DNA of 64,000 nucleotides from Chrysomallon squamiferum (taxonomy: Eukaryota; Mollusca; Gastropoda; Neomphalida; Peltospiridae). A program made the translations under genes and the position numbers. Location of the stretch: NCBI GenBank assembly GCA_012295275.1, contig CM022665.1, forward strand, positions 5,932,901 to 5,996,900. The letters are read 5' to 3'. The stretch's first letter is position 1. The number at the start of each line of letters is the position of its first letter. Below, piece after piece: positions 53,301-64,000 of this stretch. The notes beneath the pieces were generated by a model. That model did not search any database, was not told where the DNA came from, and worked only from the letters and a program-made list of their open reading frames with translations.

Positions 53301-56300
53301 CAAGTTGCCATAACAGTGTTAATTGTTTCTATGATCTGAGCCACAAGTTGAGATTGTGGAATGTAATTTTAGAATTAAAAATAGTATATTTGTTGTTTTC
53401 TCTGTGCTTTTCCAAATGACCCGATACAAATGAAAATTGCTTTAATATAAGCAAAATGTACTGCTTATAGATACAAGGCCATTTGTAAAGCTTGTATTTT
53501 AGGGGATTAGCCCTACCACACTTATTTAAAACAAGGCAGTGGGTATTGGTCATTTTTGCCAATATTTAACAACAAAGCAGAAATACCATGGGCAAAGTGA
53601 TTGAAAAGGGAAACAACAGAAAAAAAAAAATCACTGTTAAAAACTAAATGGTCAAGAGGAAAAAGGGAGTTTAAAGGGTGACATTAAACAAAGAAAATAA
53701 TGCTGTTTTGCATCCCCTATATGAAATTGTATTTTGTAAATTACAAAAAAAAAAAAAAAAGGATCATTCATTTCCTGTTGGATGCAAAAACTTTTAAGAA
53801 AGAACACTGAAAAAAACATGAAAGTAGTGAATCTCATACAAAATGCTAGGCTGTTCAGTTATGTAAATTAGACATAATCAAAGGGTATATCTGACTGATG
53901 AATATTGTAAAAAAAAAATCACAATTTATATCAGTTACACAACAGATCAAAGCTGATAATGAACTTGCTGTTGATAATCCCAGCTCTCTGTGAGAAATTT
54001 TTCTCACATGAAGACAATTAAATCTGACTGAAAGAGTTCTCTCTCCTGAAAGTGTAACTGACCTAATGAGAATTACTCTGCTGTCACCGCCAGTAGAAGG
54101 TTATGACCCAACACTTGCCACTGACTTGTGGTTCAGGAGAGATGAGAAATGAGCAGACAATGCCAGTGTTTCACAGCATAAATCTTCAGACAGTGACTGT
54201 TACTGATAAACTGACATCTAGTCTTCACATGTTCTTGTAAATGTTTTCATAAATGTATATCATTCCTTAATATAGTTTCTTATAAATAGTTTTCACAAAA
54301 TATATTTTTCTGAATTTTATTTATGTACATTAACTGTGGTTCTTTATGACAGATCTAGCAGACAGGCCTGGTTTTCAGTTCAGGATGCACTGTTATACAA
54401 ATGTTCATTCCTCACCTATGGAATGTGCCTGTGCAACCATGAACAATAATCTGTGTACCAAAAACTTCTGTGAGGATTACAACAACTTGTTTTTCAACCT
54501 CAACCATGCTTCAACATGGGTAGGTAATAGCAAGCACCACCGTTTAGCAGGATTTAGCTGGCAACCCATCTGAACGACAGTTTCAACAATGCTATGCAGC
54601 TAAAGATCATCTTCACAATCTGTGTTGATCATCTTTACAATCTGTATGTCAATCATCTTTACAACCTGTGTGTTAATCATCCTGTGGACCACAAGACTGT
54701 GTGGCATTAGGTGGAACATCCACTTAAACCAATGAAACCAATGATTCTCAGGAACAAAACATGTTTGGTCTGTCTATAAAATCTCTATAAAAGGAAACTG
54801 GACTTATACCACTAACTGGGAGGAGAAGATAATACAAAATATGCATGATGTACAAAATCTGTAACAGTCTCTAATATCTGTCCATCCAAGGTTTTTGAAC
54901 TATTGGCCAAATTAACAGATATTCTCAGCAGAATCCTGAAAACATTCAAAATTATATTCTGAATCTTTCTTCCTATCTAGCATTAACTTATGGGACAAAA
55001 TATCAAGTAATATAAAAAAATTCCACATCAGTCAGTTCTTTGAGAAATAATTAATAGCCAAAGATTTGGCAGTCCACGCACATTTCTAAAGGGTGAAAGA
55101 AAGCTTCCAAATAACACACTCCAGACTTTAATTACAAAAGAGAGATCAAAAGGACAACAAATGTAAATACTTCATTGGAGATAATCCATAATGCACATGT
55201 AGTCTTTGAGTTATTTTGCTTAGTCCTACTTATCAGAGTTAAATAATTTAAATTTAAATTTTAACACTTCATTATTTGACAAGAAAATGGTCTTAATGCA
55301 AAGCAATTCATAATTTCACTGCTGAAAGCAAACATTTTGACTGATAAAATTATCTACCTTCTTTTTCATTCTTCTTGTCTCTCAGTTTTAATCTATATAC
55401 AAATATTTATATTTTGACAGGCTAAATATACAACAGATTTATATACTTCAATGCTAAATACACATCTTGTATTTTCTATGTTGGCGTATATCAATCTCAC
55501 ATTAAATTAAATTTCTGCAGGGGCAAAATCATCATACCAGATGCTTTTAAAATGATTATGTACAAATTACTAAAAAAAAATTTTTTTAAAAGTTAAATCT
55601 TTTTGTCTTTTAGTTATTGTAGTCACTGAATACACTATTTGTATCTCTGTCATCACTAGTGATCTACGTTTTGCTTTAAATTACAACTTCAAATACATTT
55701 TTCTTTATTACAATTAATTTTAATTAACCATAAACACTAATATTGTCATAAAAAAAATCATTTTTAATCTGCTTGGGTACAGTGATCTCTAAAACCAGTT
55801 ATGATCAAGAGTCAATAAGACTAAATGTTGCATTGTGTTATGGAATCAGATTAAGCATGATTAATAATGTAACATTTGATCATTAGCATCAAAGGATGCA
55901 TTTGGTATATAAACCCCTTGTCCCCAGAGAGGCACACATCATTTGCATACTTTGGTTGTACACATTTCCATTTGTTTGTGATAAAATGTATATAAGAATG
56001 GCTGTTAATAATATTCATATTTGTGATTATAAATAATAATAATAATAAAATAATTAATAAATAAAAATATAAACAACATGAATGATAACAAGCTTAACAG
56101 TATAATGATTTTAAACAACATCAAGTTGCACATAAATGTATGGTGATTTTGCTCTTGCAGAAATTGAAATTAGGGTGATCACACCCGTGGTAAGATTGAC
56201 ATCCTCCAGTATTTCGATTGTATAATGTAGGGAAAGGTCTTTGTTTATATAGGTAATGCCTGTTGACCAACACATCTGTTAGTATTAAAGAATAAAAACA

Positions 56301-56652
56301 AATGCCAAAAAAATAAATTAAAGGACTTTAAAAAATACATCACGGTCTTTGGGGTTTTTTTTTTTTTTTGTTTTTTTTTTTATCAGTGTATGCACTTCAA
56401 CTCACTTGTTAAAAATGTTTTTAATTATAAACTATCTACTACTAAAACAGTATTATCAGTCAAAAATTATGGTTTTTTATCAATGACATTGTGTTATTTG
56501 TATGAAACAGAAAAATTGGGTAAACAAGTCAAAGCAAAATTTATTAATGACATTTGTAAATCAAGAAAGATTTTTATAAAAGTATCTCCATCAAAAAATC
56601 TCACTTTTGCTACTTTTGGCATCTTCATTTTTCCATCACTTGTTGTTTCCAT
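45043..56652 (-). CDS. CRNKL1: Crooked neck-like protein 1, spliceosome component
   Basis: Sixteen coding exons: 56652-56605, 53098-53009, 52673-52611, 51604-51513, 51262-51179, 50992-50874, 50564-50442, 50078-49900, 49415-49254, 48903-48775, 48487-48275, 47835-47689, 47270-47076, 46418-46263, 45732-45640, 45201-45043. All phases join, giving 683 aa (human short form 687). CRNKL1 (yeast Clf1/Syf3) is a scaffold of the Prp19-associated complex needed for spliceosome activation in the nucleus. The protein is almost wholly HAT (half-TPR) repeats, seen as recurring W-x-x-Y/F-x-x-F/ME and RAR-x-I/V-YERA motifs. Landmarks: [19 protein letters not shown] in exon 2, [11 protein letters not shown] in exon 4, RRFQYEE in exon 9, [17 protein letters not shown] in exon 15, [13 protein letters not shown] in exon 16. 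The tiny first exon encodes 16 residues ending KMPKVAK, matching the vertebrate start. The intron after exon 7 is U12-type AT-AC. Confidence 0.96.
47348..47494. repeat. (AAT)n-(TAAAAA)n-(AAT)n compound repeat in a CRNKL1 intron
   Basis: A hexanucleotide TAAAAA array of about 90 bp between two AAT arrays, in the intron between the exons at 47689 and 47270. The long minus-strand Phe/Ile/Tyr frames here are repeat translation. Confidence 0.95.
50079..50441 (-). other. CRNKL1: U12-type AT-AC intron in CRNKL1
   Basis: The intron (363 nt) starts ATATCCTTTG at 50441 and ends GTTTTAC at 50079, so its ends are AT and AC. The branch sequence TTCCTTGACT (50095-50086) is a perfect U12 branch consensus about 10 nt before the exon. 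Using exactly these ends gives the conserved [14 protein letters not shown] join, while no GT-AG alternative preserves the frame. Confidence 0.93.
51767..52549. mobile_element. Non-autonomous DNA transposon (MITE-like, about 780 bp) in a CRNKL1 intron
   Basis: Ends are inverted repeats starting TTACCGTATATACTTGTGTA on both sides (first 17 bases from CCG identical, then diverging). Inside both ends are further copies of a subterminal motif close to TTGTGTATAAGTCGA or TATGTATAAGTCGA, at least four in all. Flanks are TTAT on both sides (51763-51766 and 52550-52553); a TA duplication is the other reading. No transposase frame. Superfamily not assigned. Confidence 0.85.
53110..56604 (-). other. 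CRNKL1: First intron of CRNKL1
   Basis: About 3.5 kb between the 16-codon first exon and exon 2. It contains a decayed hAT transposase fragment (about 53947-54152 on the plus strand), poly-A tracts and (AAT)n near 56034-56048. The frame at 54346-54573 has no recognisable family. Confidence 0.7.
53947..54152 (+). pseudogene. Decayed hAT transposase C-terminus
   Basis: One frame reads [18 protein letters not shown] followed by a stop. The next frame continues [19 protein letters not shown], then [12 protein letters not shown] and a few residues later DLWF before a stop. This order corresponds to the hAT C-terminal dimerisation region (P-x-S-N-A-x-x-E-R-x-F-S, then a segment with L-x-x-L-x-R-I and G-P-P-x-x-x-F/Y-D, then W) as I know it from hAT transposases and ZNF862-like proteins. 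It has at least one frameshift and stop, so it is dead. Confidence 0.5.
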
Positions 56653-57518
56653 TTTGTCAAAAAAAACGTGTATAAATTTTACAAAACAAACAAAACGATG
56701 TGCAGATTCAAACAGGAACCGGAAATATCAATCTTACAGAAAGGTTCCTTCTAAAATGCGAAATATTATTGGTCAACAGGTTCCCGTCGATAAACTGCAT
56801 AAGAGAATACCTAGTTTTACCGGATGTTTATGTTGCTAAGACTCAATGGCGGCAAACAGTTAGCTCATTTTTTTACTAATTAAAATACTTTGATTCTCAA
56901 ATTTATTTCATGTGATCATTTGATACAGGTATATGTAATTATCTTTCAGTATTAACGTTTTTACTTTGGAGATATATTTCAGTGAATGGTATTTGTGATG
57001 TTGAATATTGTTTTTTTGGTAGCAGACGAAACAACCCGTTCGTTAGGCCGCTAATTATAAAAAGTATAATGAATTCGTTTCGCTTAAATACAACAAATTT
57101 GTTAAAATAAACAATAATATTTGCTTTTACTCGGTTGAATAATTAGATATATATATATATATTTAATGGAATATTATTATATAAATGTACAGACTATATA
57201 TATATATATATATATACAAACATTAATGAAAAACGAGAAAAAAGGAAAAGAAGTAATTATGTTTTTGGCAGAATGTTTAGAATGTTATAAAATAACCTAA
57301 TAATTGTTTATTGACAATATATGAGTGAAATGAGTATTTTTGTACAGAATACAATTTTTTGTCTTACTTGTCTCATGATATTTTTCTTGTGTTTTGAATA
57401 CTCAGTTCAAACTATTATTTCCCATTATGTGTCTTATAAAAGGAAACATATATTCTATGGTTTATTTATAATTATTGGTTTTATGAAGGTCTAGGTAAAA
57501 AAAAAAAAAAATATCAAC
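56653..57518. promoter_or_regulatory. Bidirectional promoter region of CRNKL1 and CFAP61
   Basis: The two start codons are 866 bp apart and divergent. Motifs: ETS-like ACCGGAAAT at about 56718-56726 and CCGGATGT at 56820-56827, inverted CCAAT (ATTGG) at 56768-56772, GTTGCTA (an RFX/X-box half-site) at 56832-56838, and ATGGCGGC (YY1-like) at 56846-56853. All lie within 200 nt of the CRNKL1 ATG, so that is the likely initiation zone; CFAP61 would then have a long or spliced 5' UTR. Further right are AT dinucleotide runs (57149-57162, 57197-57214). Confidence 0.55.
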
Positions 57519-60500
57519 ATGACAGCAAGTTCTGCTGATGGTCAAGCAGAGGTGATAAATGCACGAAGGACTGAATCTATTGATGCTCCACATATCAGTG
57601 AATTGGTAACACATCAAACTCAAGAGTTATTTGGGCGAGTGAATGTTGTTAACCTTATGTAAGTATTACAGAAATCCATTTTTTTGTTGTTGTTTTGTTG
57701 TATTTAAAGAAAAAAAAATTATTCAAATGAAATTGAAATATATAAAATAATTGATTTTTAGTGGAAATTTAATTTGGTATAGTATCTGACATCATACATT
57801 ACAGATAGCTGGTTGTCAGCAGGCTATTTAAATTCTGATAACTATTAAAACTGCACATGTTTATGTGTGTTTATATATAAATAAAGAAACGTGTATTGTG
57901 TGTGTGCATTCATAATTTCAAAATTATTGAATAAGTGTTAATATTAAAGTAAACCATTTTATATAACAATATATTTTTTCTTCATTGTATCATTTTTAAA
58001 TATCAGATATTAACAATTATTTCTTTTCCAGTGAGAAAGCTATTTTAGCTGTGACCCTTTGTAATGAGAATGAAGAGATTCTTGGACATGCTGCATTTTT
58101 TGACTATCCCAACATCAAAGAGGTTGATCAAGCAGACTGGGAGAAATGGCTTTTAGACAATTGTCAGATGAGAGGATTTAGTGCACTCAATACTCTCTTT
58201 ATGCATTACTTTGTGGCAAAAAATGAGTATGCACATGGCTGTGCTCTTGAGATAATGCGAACAGCATTTAATGCTGTACCTGATCTACACTTTCTGTTGT
58301 TAGTTGTACCAAGCAATGTGTTTCCAGGTATATATTTAGTAACTGAATTGTTTGTTATATACTCTACAAGTGACTTATTAATATTCTTAATATATAACTT
58401 ATGAAGTTCATGAAAGTATCTTTAAAACAATTGAAAGTTGGAACTAAATGTAGTCTGTTAGTGTTAGTGTGAGAATAATTTGCTAATAATACTGATTTAT
58501 ATAATCACTTATTAATTTCTAAAATTTATTTTATCTGAAAAGTCTGATTTTCACATGATGTAATAATCCTGCCTATTATACAAATTTAAGTATGATTATA
58601 AAGGTATAACATTATATATCTACTTATTTTTTATTTTTATTATTATTATTTTTTGTAGAGCCTGCTATTGCAGATGTCTTCAAGCCACTTCCTAAACCAC
58701 AGGATTCTCCTGGAAATACCAACTATGTGGTTTTTATTTGCAACAGACATGAACATGTTCCAGTTCTACACATCAGACATGCAATGTAAATATTTTCATA
58801 TTTTAAATTAATGTGTGTTTTGTAAGAAGTACATTATTTCATATGAAAATATTTATTTATTTTAACCTGTTGGGAGGAATATTTCGGGGGCATTTTTGAG
58901 TTAAATTTTAAAGATGAAAGAAATAACTGAATATATTTTTCCAAGCAATATCCTGATAATTTGACCCATGCTACCTGTATTATAATTATCTAATACAATT
59001 GCTTGAGATTTTTGTCACTATAATATTGGAAGAAACAGCTATAGAGGAGAATTCTGAAGATGAAATACCTCCATTAATAAAAACTGTAAAGGTAAAGAAT
59101 TTCACTGACACCATTTACTAGGTTCTTACAAAAATTACAGATGAATTTAATATTTTACTGATTGCATATGTACCCTTGTAATTGTTTTTGGTAATATATT
59201 TTTTTGTTTTTGTTTGTTTTTGTTTTGTGGAACTAATAATTAAAACTATTTGTATTGTTTAGTGTTGAAGATCATGATGACCTGACACCTATCTTCAACC
59301 GACACAGTGACATGATGAGAAAAACTTATGGAGAATATTTCTTGGCTGAACTTATTGAAGCACAGGATGAACACATGCAGTCATTGGTTGCTGAGGTTTT
59401 ATATATTTATATTTAATGATGTAGTTAACATAATTTTTCAGCAAATCCTCAGTTTTGTTTTTTCAGGCAACTTTATAAAATAGAACTCTCATCTTTGAGT
59501 TAGACATGATGTGGAAATGATTAGCTGAAAAACATAATCATCATCATATTAATTAATGTTACTATTACTGTTTTACTTAAAGCACAATGTTTTGTATAAA
59601 TATAATTTATTTTGTCATATGTAATCATCATTTTTGTAGAAAAAAAAAATCAGTATGCCACAATTTCATTTACAGTGACGATGGTAAAATAAAATTCTTA
59701 TTATGATATATTTTTGGATAATGTTTTTACATGTTTCTGTTACAGGTGGATGGCTTTGCACAGGGCTTCATGAGTATTAGTGATGATGTTAACTATGACT
59801 TGCTCAATGAGTGTTTTGAACTTGGACCCTTCCATGGACTTCGTAAACCACACCCTGATGATGAACTAACACCACCAAGAACCCCCACACCAACATCTCC
59901 TCCAAGAAAAGGTATAACTGATTAATAATATTAGCAATAAGAAATTGTTATTATTTAACAGAATTTTTGCATTCACAAGAAGTTTAAAATATAATTTTCA
60001 AGACTTGTTCAAATTAAAGGAATATACTGGCAAAAATATGGACCTTTTATGTTAGACAACAGTGAAAACCACTATGATCATGGTGAAATTAATGAACAGG
60101 TAGGGATAATCATATATAGATGGAAAATCTTTTTTTATTTTTCATTTTTTTTCATTTCATGGTTGTATTTGGTAATAAGTATTCATTAAGCATTCCAGTT
60201 GTGACCTGTCTTGCAACATGAAACTGGAGTTAGATAATACCAGTTTTGAAAATTATATTCTCTTTCCTTTAGTCTGGAAAACACAAACATGACTTTTGGT
60301 AAATCAGTAATGTAAAAAGCCAAAATGAATGCAGATGATAATAACTGAACTTTAAACAACAGAGCTAAAGTCTGCATCTCATATTGCAAAGCTAGAATTT
60401 TTGCTGTTTAATAACATTACATTTAAAAAAATATATATATATTTATAATACCAGAATGTCAATTCTTTATAATTTATAAAATATTTTGCTTCTTTTTTCT

Positions 60501-63500
60501 ATTCCATTATTTTTGAAAAGCAAAAATATATGCTCAGACAAATCATAATTTAAAAGTAAACATCTACTATTTTTTTAAATCTTTTTTTTTTAATTTCAGA
60601 AGAGAGCGCCAGTCGCCCAGGATCTGCTGAATCATTTAAGTCGGCAGATTCAAAAGTAGAAGTTGACGAAGGCACTAAAGTTGAAGAACCTCCTAAAGAT
60701 GATGCTATACCTGCTTCTGGGGATGAGGGAAAAGAAATAGAAAAGGCTGACAGTCATACTTCAAGTGCAAAAAGTTCAAGAGGTAAGCAATGAGAATTCA
60801 AAATGCATAACATTGGAGAAATGCATTATTATGCAGTTTAAATGCTTGGGACTAAATAACAAAATTTAAATTTGTGAATTTTGGTTTTTGTGTTGTGATT
60901 TAGTTGATACATTTTTAATAGTTTATGCTTGACTTCAGAAATTTGATTGTGAACAATTCAATAAGGCAGTAATGATAATACATAGTTAAATGCTTTCAAA
61001 ATATTTTAACAGATTTCCAATTGATTTTTACTTGAAAATTAAAAAAAAATTAGTTATATATAGGATACCCATTATTATTATTATTATTATATTTTTTTGA
61101 AACACTCATTTTAATTTTGTATTTAGCTTTCTTTTGTTGATTAATTTAATAACAATAGATATTTAGCCAACCATATTTAATAAAAATAAATTATTAATAA
61201 ATATAACTGTATTTTAATTGCACAGCTGGCAGCACTTCTGATGTGAAGATGAAGATGCGTCTCAGTGATGCTCAGATTGGTGGCAGTTCAACCTCTCTGC
61301 TCAGTGAGGGAAGTCTGACAGCTGCTCTCAAAGAGGCTGTGGACCAGCAGCTGGTCACCCAAGACACACAACCTGTAAATTAACATTTAAATTATTTGTA
61401 AATATAAATGAAAGCCATTTGAATTAAATAAAACAGTTTAATACAGACACAGAAACAAGCACTTGTACAATAAAGCTGTATTCCCACAAAAATGCAAACA
61501 TACATATGGGTTTGTGATTGGATTTATGTAAATTGTATTCTACTTAAGTTACCTGTAACAAAAGACTGCATTAAAAAAGATATATATATCTTTCTTCCAA
61601 CTTGAGCTCCTACACTAAGATAGTCATGCTAAATACCATTGTTAAAGCATGTAATGTAAGTTAGTACAACATAGCTGTTTTTTTATCTAAAATGTAATAA
61701 TCAGTAATTTATTATCAATTTTTCATGTTTTTCTTTAGTCAATGACATCTGGTCGTATAACTCCAAAAAGATGCATGAGCCCACCAAAGCAGTTTGTTCC
61801 ACAATACAAAGGTGCGCCTAATGCCTTCTGCGTTCAGCTTTTTTGCATTGATGAGAAATATGAGATGAGGTATGTAGAACATTTTCATACTTTTAGCTTT
61901 ATAATTCATTGTTTCCTTCCATACCCCTCTTACTTAAAATTTAGATAAAAATATTTATATATTTCAATATTTTAAAATGACTATACAGTTTTATATTTTT
62001 TATAATTTACATGCTTATGAAACTTTGAGAATTTCAACACACACTCAAACACATGTTTGTATGAATATGTAAATAGATGAATAATTTGTAAAGTGTAACT
62101 ATAAACTGGAATGTGGTGAATGTTTTAATCATTAAAAAATTTGATTTACCTATCACATTTCTAATTACTGACATCTAAATCTAAAATTCTAATAAAGTTC
62201 AATATTTTATTTTTACAGATCATCAGATTTTATGTACAAAGCATTCTCACTTTTTCCTGACCTAGAATTTTGTGTGGTTTCTGTTCCTCATCTTGTTCCA
62301 GAATTTCCTCTGCTGCAGAGTTTTGTGGTATGTCTTATTGTTTCAAATAGTTTAAATTCTTGCCATACACATTGTGAATGTGATGATGCATTTTTCAGTA
62401 AACTAAAGCACTGAGGTAGAATAAAGGAATTACATGATGTAATTTATTTTGCAATACAAAAAATAAAGATGATGTATTATATAAAAGATGCAAATGAAAA
62501 GTATTAAACAATGCATATTATATATAATATACAGTCAGTTTTTCTTTGCAGCGAGTGACTCCAAGATGTCGCAGTACTTTGCCTCATGAACTCTATGTGT
62601 TTCACAAAGGAGGACTTCTCAGGTAATTTATTTATTTATTACTTCTGTAAGTTATAGTTTAATTCTTTACTGTCATTCTAAATTTATTACAAAATATATA
62701 AAACATATTATATTTAAATTTCCAGAGACATCAATGTACGACCAGCTTGTACACGTGATTTACTTGCTGTTACCAATCTTGTAGAGACTGTGGATCTGCA
62801 TGAGAATCTTATCAATGACTTTAAACAGTTCTGTAACTGCAGGCGTGATCCAGTAACTTCATTTTACTTTTTAACACTTATCTGAAAATGTGTTTATTAA
62901 TTTCCACTGTTTTTTTTTTTTTTTTTTTTCTAACTGGAGAAAGTAACAAAACAAATAAACATTTAACAACTGCAGAGTTATTTACATTTTCAGAATATAA
63001 AAATATAGTTATGGCAATATGTCAGTTAAAATAACTGTGACAAAATGTAATTATTAATTATCTCAGTGATATAAAATTTTCTTTTATGATAAATGTAGAG
63101 ATTACTTAAACAGTGACATATACACTCACACACACACACACACACACACACAGGCACACACATACAGAGGATATATACATTTAATTTAAATTTGTTTTTC
63201 ATATATAAGAATATTCAATGCTTACTTTATGGACAGCGTAATTTGTTATTTCTTTGAAATATTTGATTTTTATTTTGAACGTTAGCAGATATATTTAATA
63301 AGAGTTTTATGTGGTGTATGTTTTAGGATGGGACACAGATTCAAGCATTTGTTGCTGAGAGTTCTGTTCAGATTATTGGAGTAGCAATCATCAGAAGAGA
63401 GGAGGTAATCTATCTGTTGCTTAATCCATCTGTAATCTGTCTAGGTCATTTTTAGTATATAAAGTAATAGTATATAAAGAAAAAATATAATTTTCTGTTT

Positions 63501-64000
63501 TGATTAGAAAATAGAAGGAAAAATGTTTAAATGTAATTGTATTGCTTGCACTGATGTTGTTGAAAAGATAAACAAGTGCATGTGGTATTGTTTCTTTTTC
63601 CTCACTGGAATCATATTATTTCTTTGTTATTATAGTTCTTAACTGAAAACTATATGCTTATTAAGATATATACAATTCATTATTTATTTAACAGTTACTA
63701 TAATGTCCACATTTTTTTAGTTTCTCTATCAAAAATTCTGATGTCATGTGGTTTGAGAGTAAATTGCTTTGAAGAACATAACTATTGAGTTCTATATTAA
63801 ATGAAATTGTAAAATACATATTGCATTCATCATTCCATTCTTTTACACACTGTTATATATTTTATACAAGTGCATACTAGTCATTTAGTGAAACAGATGA
63901 AAAGAAAAAGACTGGAGAAAACTCGTCTGTTTGTTGTTTTTCAGAACATTGAGTATATTCGTTCTCACTACAACATTGAGGACTTCATTTATTACAACCA
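57519..64000 (+). CDS. CFAP61: Cilia- and flagella-associated protein 61, N-terminal part (partial)
   Basis: Thirteen exons before the window ends: 57519-57658, 58032-58327, 58659-58785, 59263-59395, 59746-59911, 60600-60782, 61226-61374, 61739-61869, 62219-62327, 62552-62622, 62726-62852, 63327-63404, 63945-64000 (cut). All join in frame to about 588 residues. CFAP61 belongs to the calmodulin/radial-spoke-associated complex of motile cilia and is needed for sperm flagella in mammals. Conserved landmarks: RRTES near residue 17, EKAILAVTLCNENEEI, ALNTLFMHYFVA, VEDHDDLTPIFNRH, TYGEYFLAELIEAQDE, LGPFHGLRKPHPDD, and at the cut end IEYIRSHYNIEDFIYYN. Exons 5-7 encode a polar, disordered linker (PPRTPTPTSPPRK onward, rich in E/S/K), probably variable between animals. 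The start fits the vertebrate N-terminus and lies just after a poly-A run. Confidence 0.95.
63125..63152. repeat. (AC)n in a CFAP61 intron
   Basis: Short AC array with a GGCACACACA variant behind it, between the exons ending 62852 and starting 63327. Confidence 0.9.

Noticed and set aside
54346-54573. 75-codon plus-strand frame with several cysteines in CRNKL1 intron 1
   Set aside because: No recognisable domain, splice context or signal peptide; it lies beside a transposase fossil and is probably repeat-derived or chance.
56390-56839. 149-codon plus-strand frame
   Set aside because: It overlaps the first CRNKL1 exon and its promoter on the opposite strand; the minus-strand 16-codon exon has clear family evidence and this frame has none.

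Overview
The window is AT-rich animal nuclear DNA: spliced genes with short exons, GT-AG introns, two introns with minor-spliceosome (U12) signals, long intergenic stretches full of microsatellites and homopolymers, and remnants of SINEs and DNA transposons. Three SINE remnants (about 25.4, 32.6 and 37.9 kb) resemble a tRNA-derived SINE that I remember as widespread in molluscs. A mollusc or another lophotrochozoan is therefore my best guess, but it rests on memory.

Layout. 656-2715 (-): a mitochondrial solute carrier (SLC25A45/47/48 type), six coding blocks with one apparent 1-nt frameshift. 3633-9862 (+): NAA20, catalytic subunit of the NatB N-terminal acetyltransferase, six exons including a 25-nt microexon; its exon 5 lies between the arms of a perfect 256-bp inverted repeat. 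About 11.3-26.1 kb: gene-poor, repeat-rich DNA containing one GC-richer block with clustered CCAAT, FOX and PBX/MEIS-like motifs near 21.75-22.0 kb. 26143-33086 (-): a two-exon gene for a secreted protein with a short IGFBP-like N-terminal module, a complete follistatin/Kazal domain and a very basic tail; it has a TATA box and upstream CCAAT boxes. 33.4-45.0 kb: intergenic, with a 273-bp hAT-type MITE with perfect target-site duplications, a SINE remnant, long CT/GA/ATT arrays, and a 139-bp tandem duplication just beyond the next gene. 45043-56652 (-): CRNKL1 (crooked neck), 16 coding exons, complete, 683 aa, with an AT-AC U12-type intron and transposon remnants in two other introns. 57519-64000 (+): CFAP61, first 13 coding exons, cut by the window edge.

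CRNKL1 and CFAP61 are head to head, about 0.87 kb apart, and probably share a bidirectional promoter. The order and orientation NAA20(+), CRNKL1(-), CFAP61(+) is the one I know from human chromosome 20p11.23, so this looks like very old conserved microsynteny, here interrupted by the IGFBP/follistatin gene. The products are otherwise unrelated (metabolite transport, N-terminal acetylation, secreted matrix or signalling protein, pre-mRNA splicing, cilium motility).

All exon boundaries were derived by hand from reading frame, family alignment from memory and splice consensus. No search or transcript data were available.
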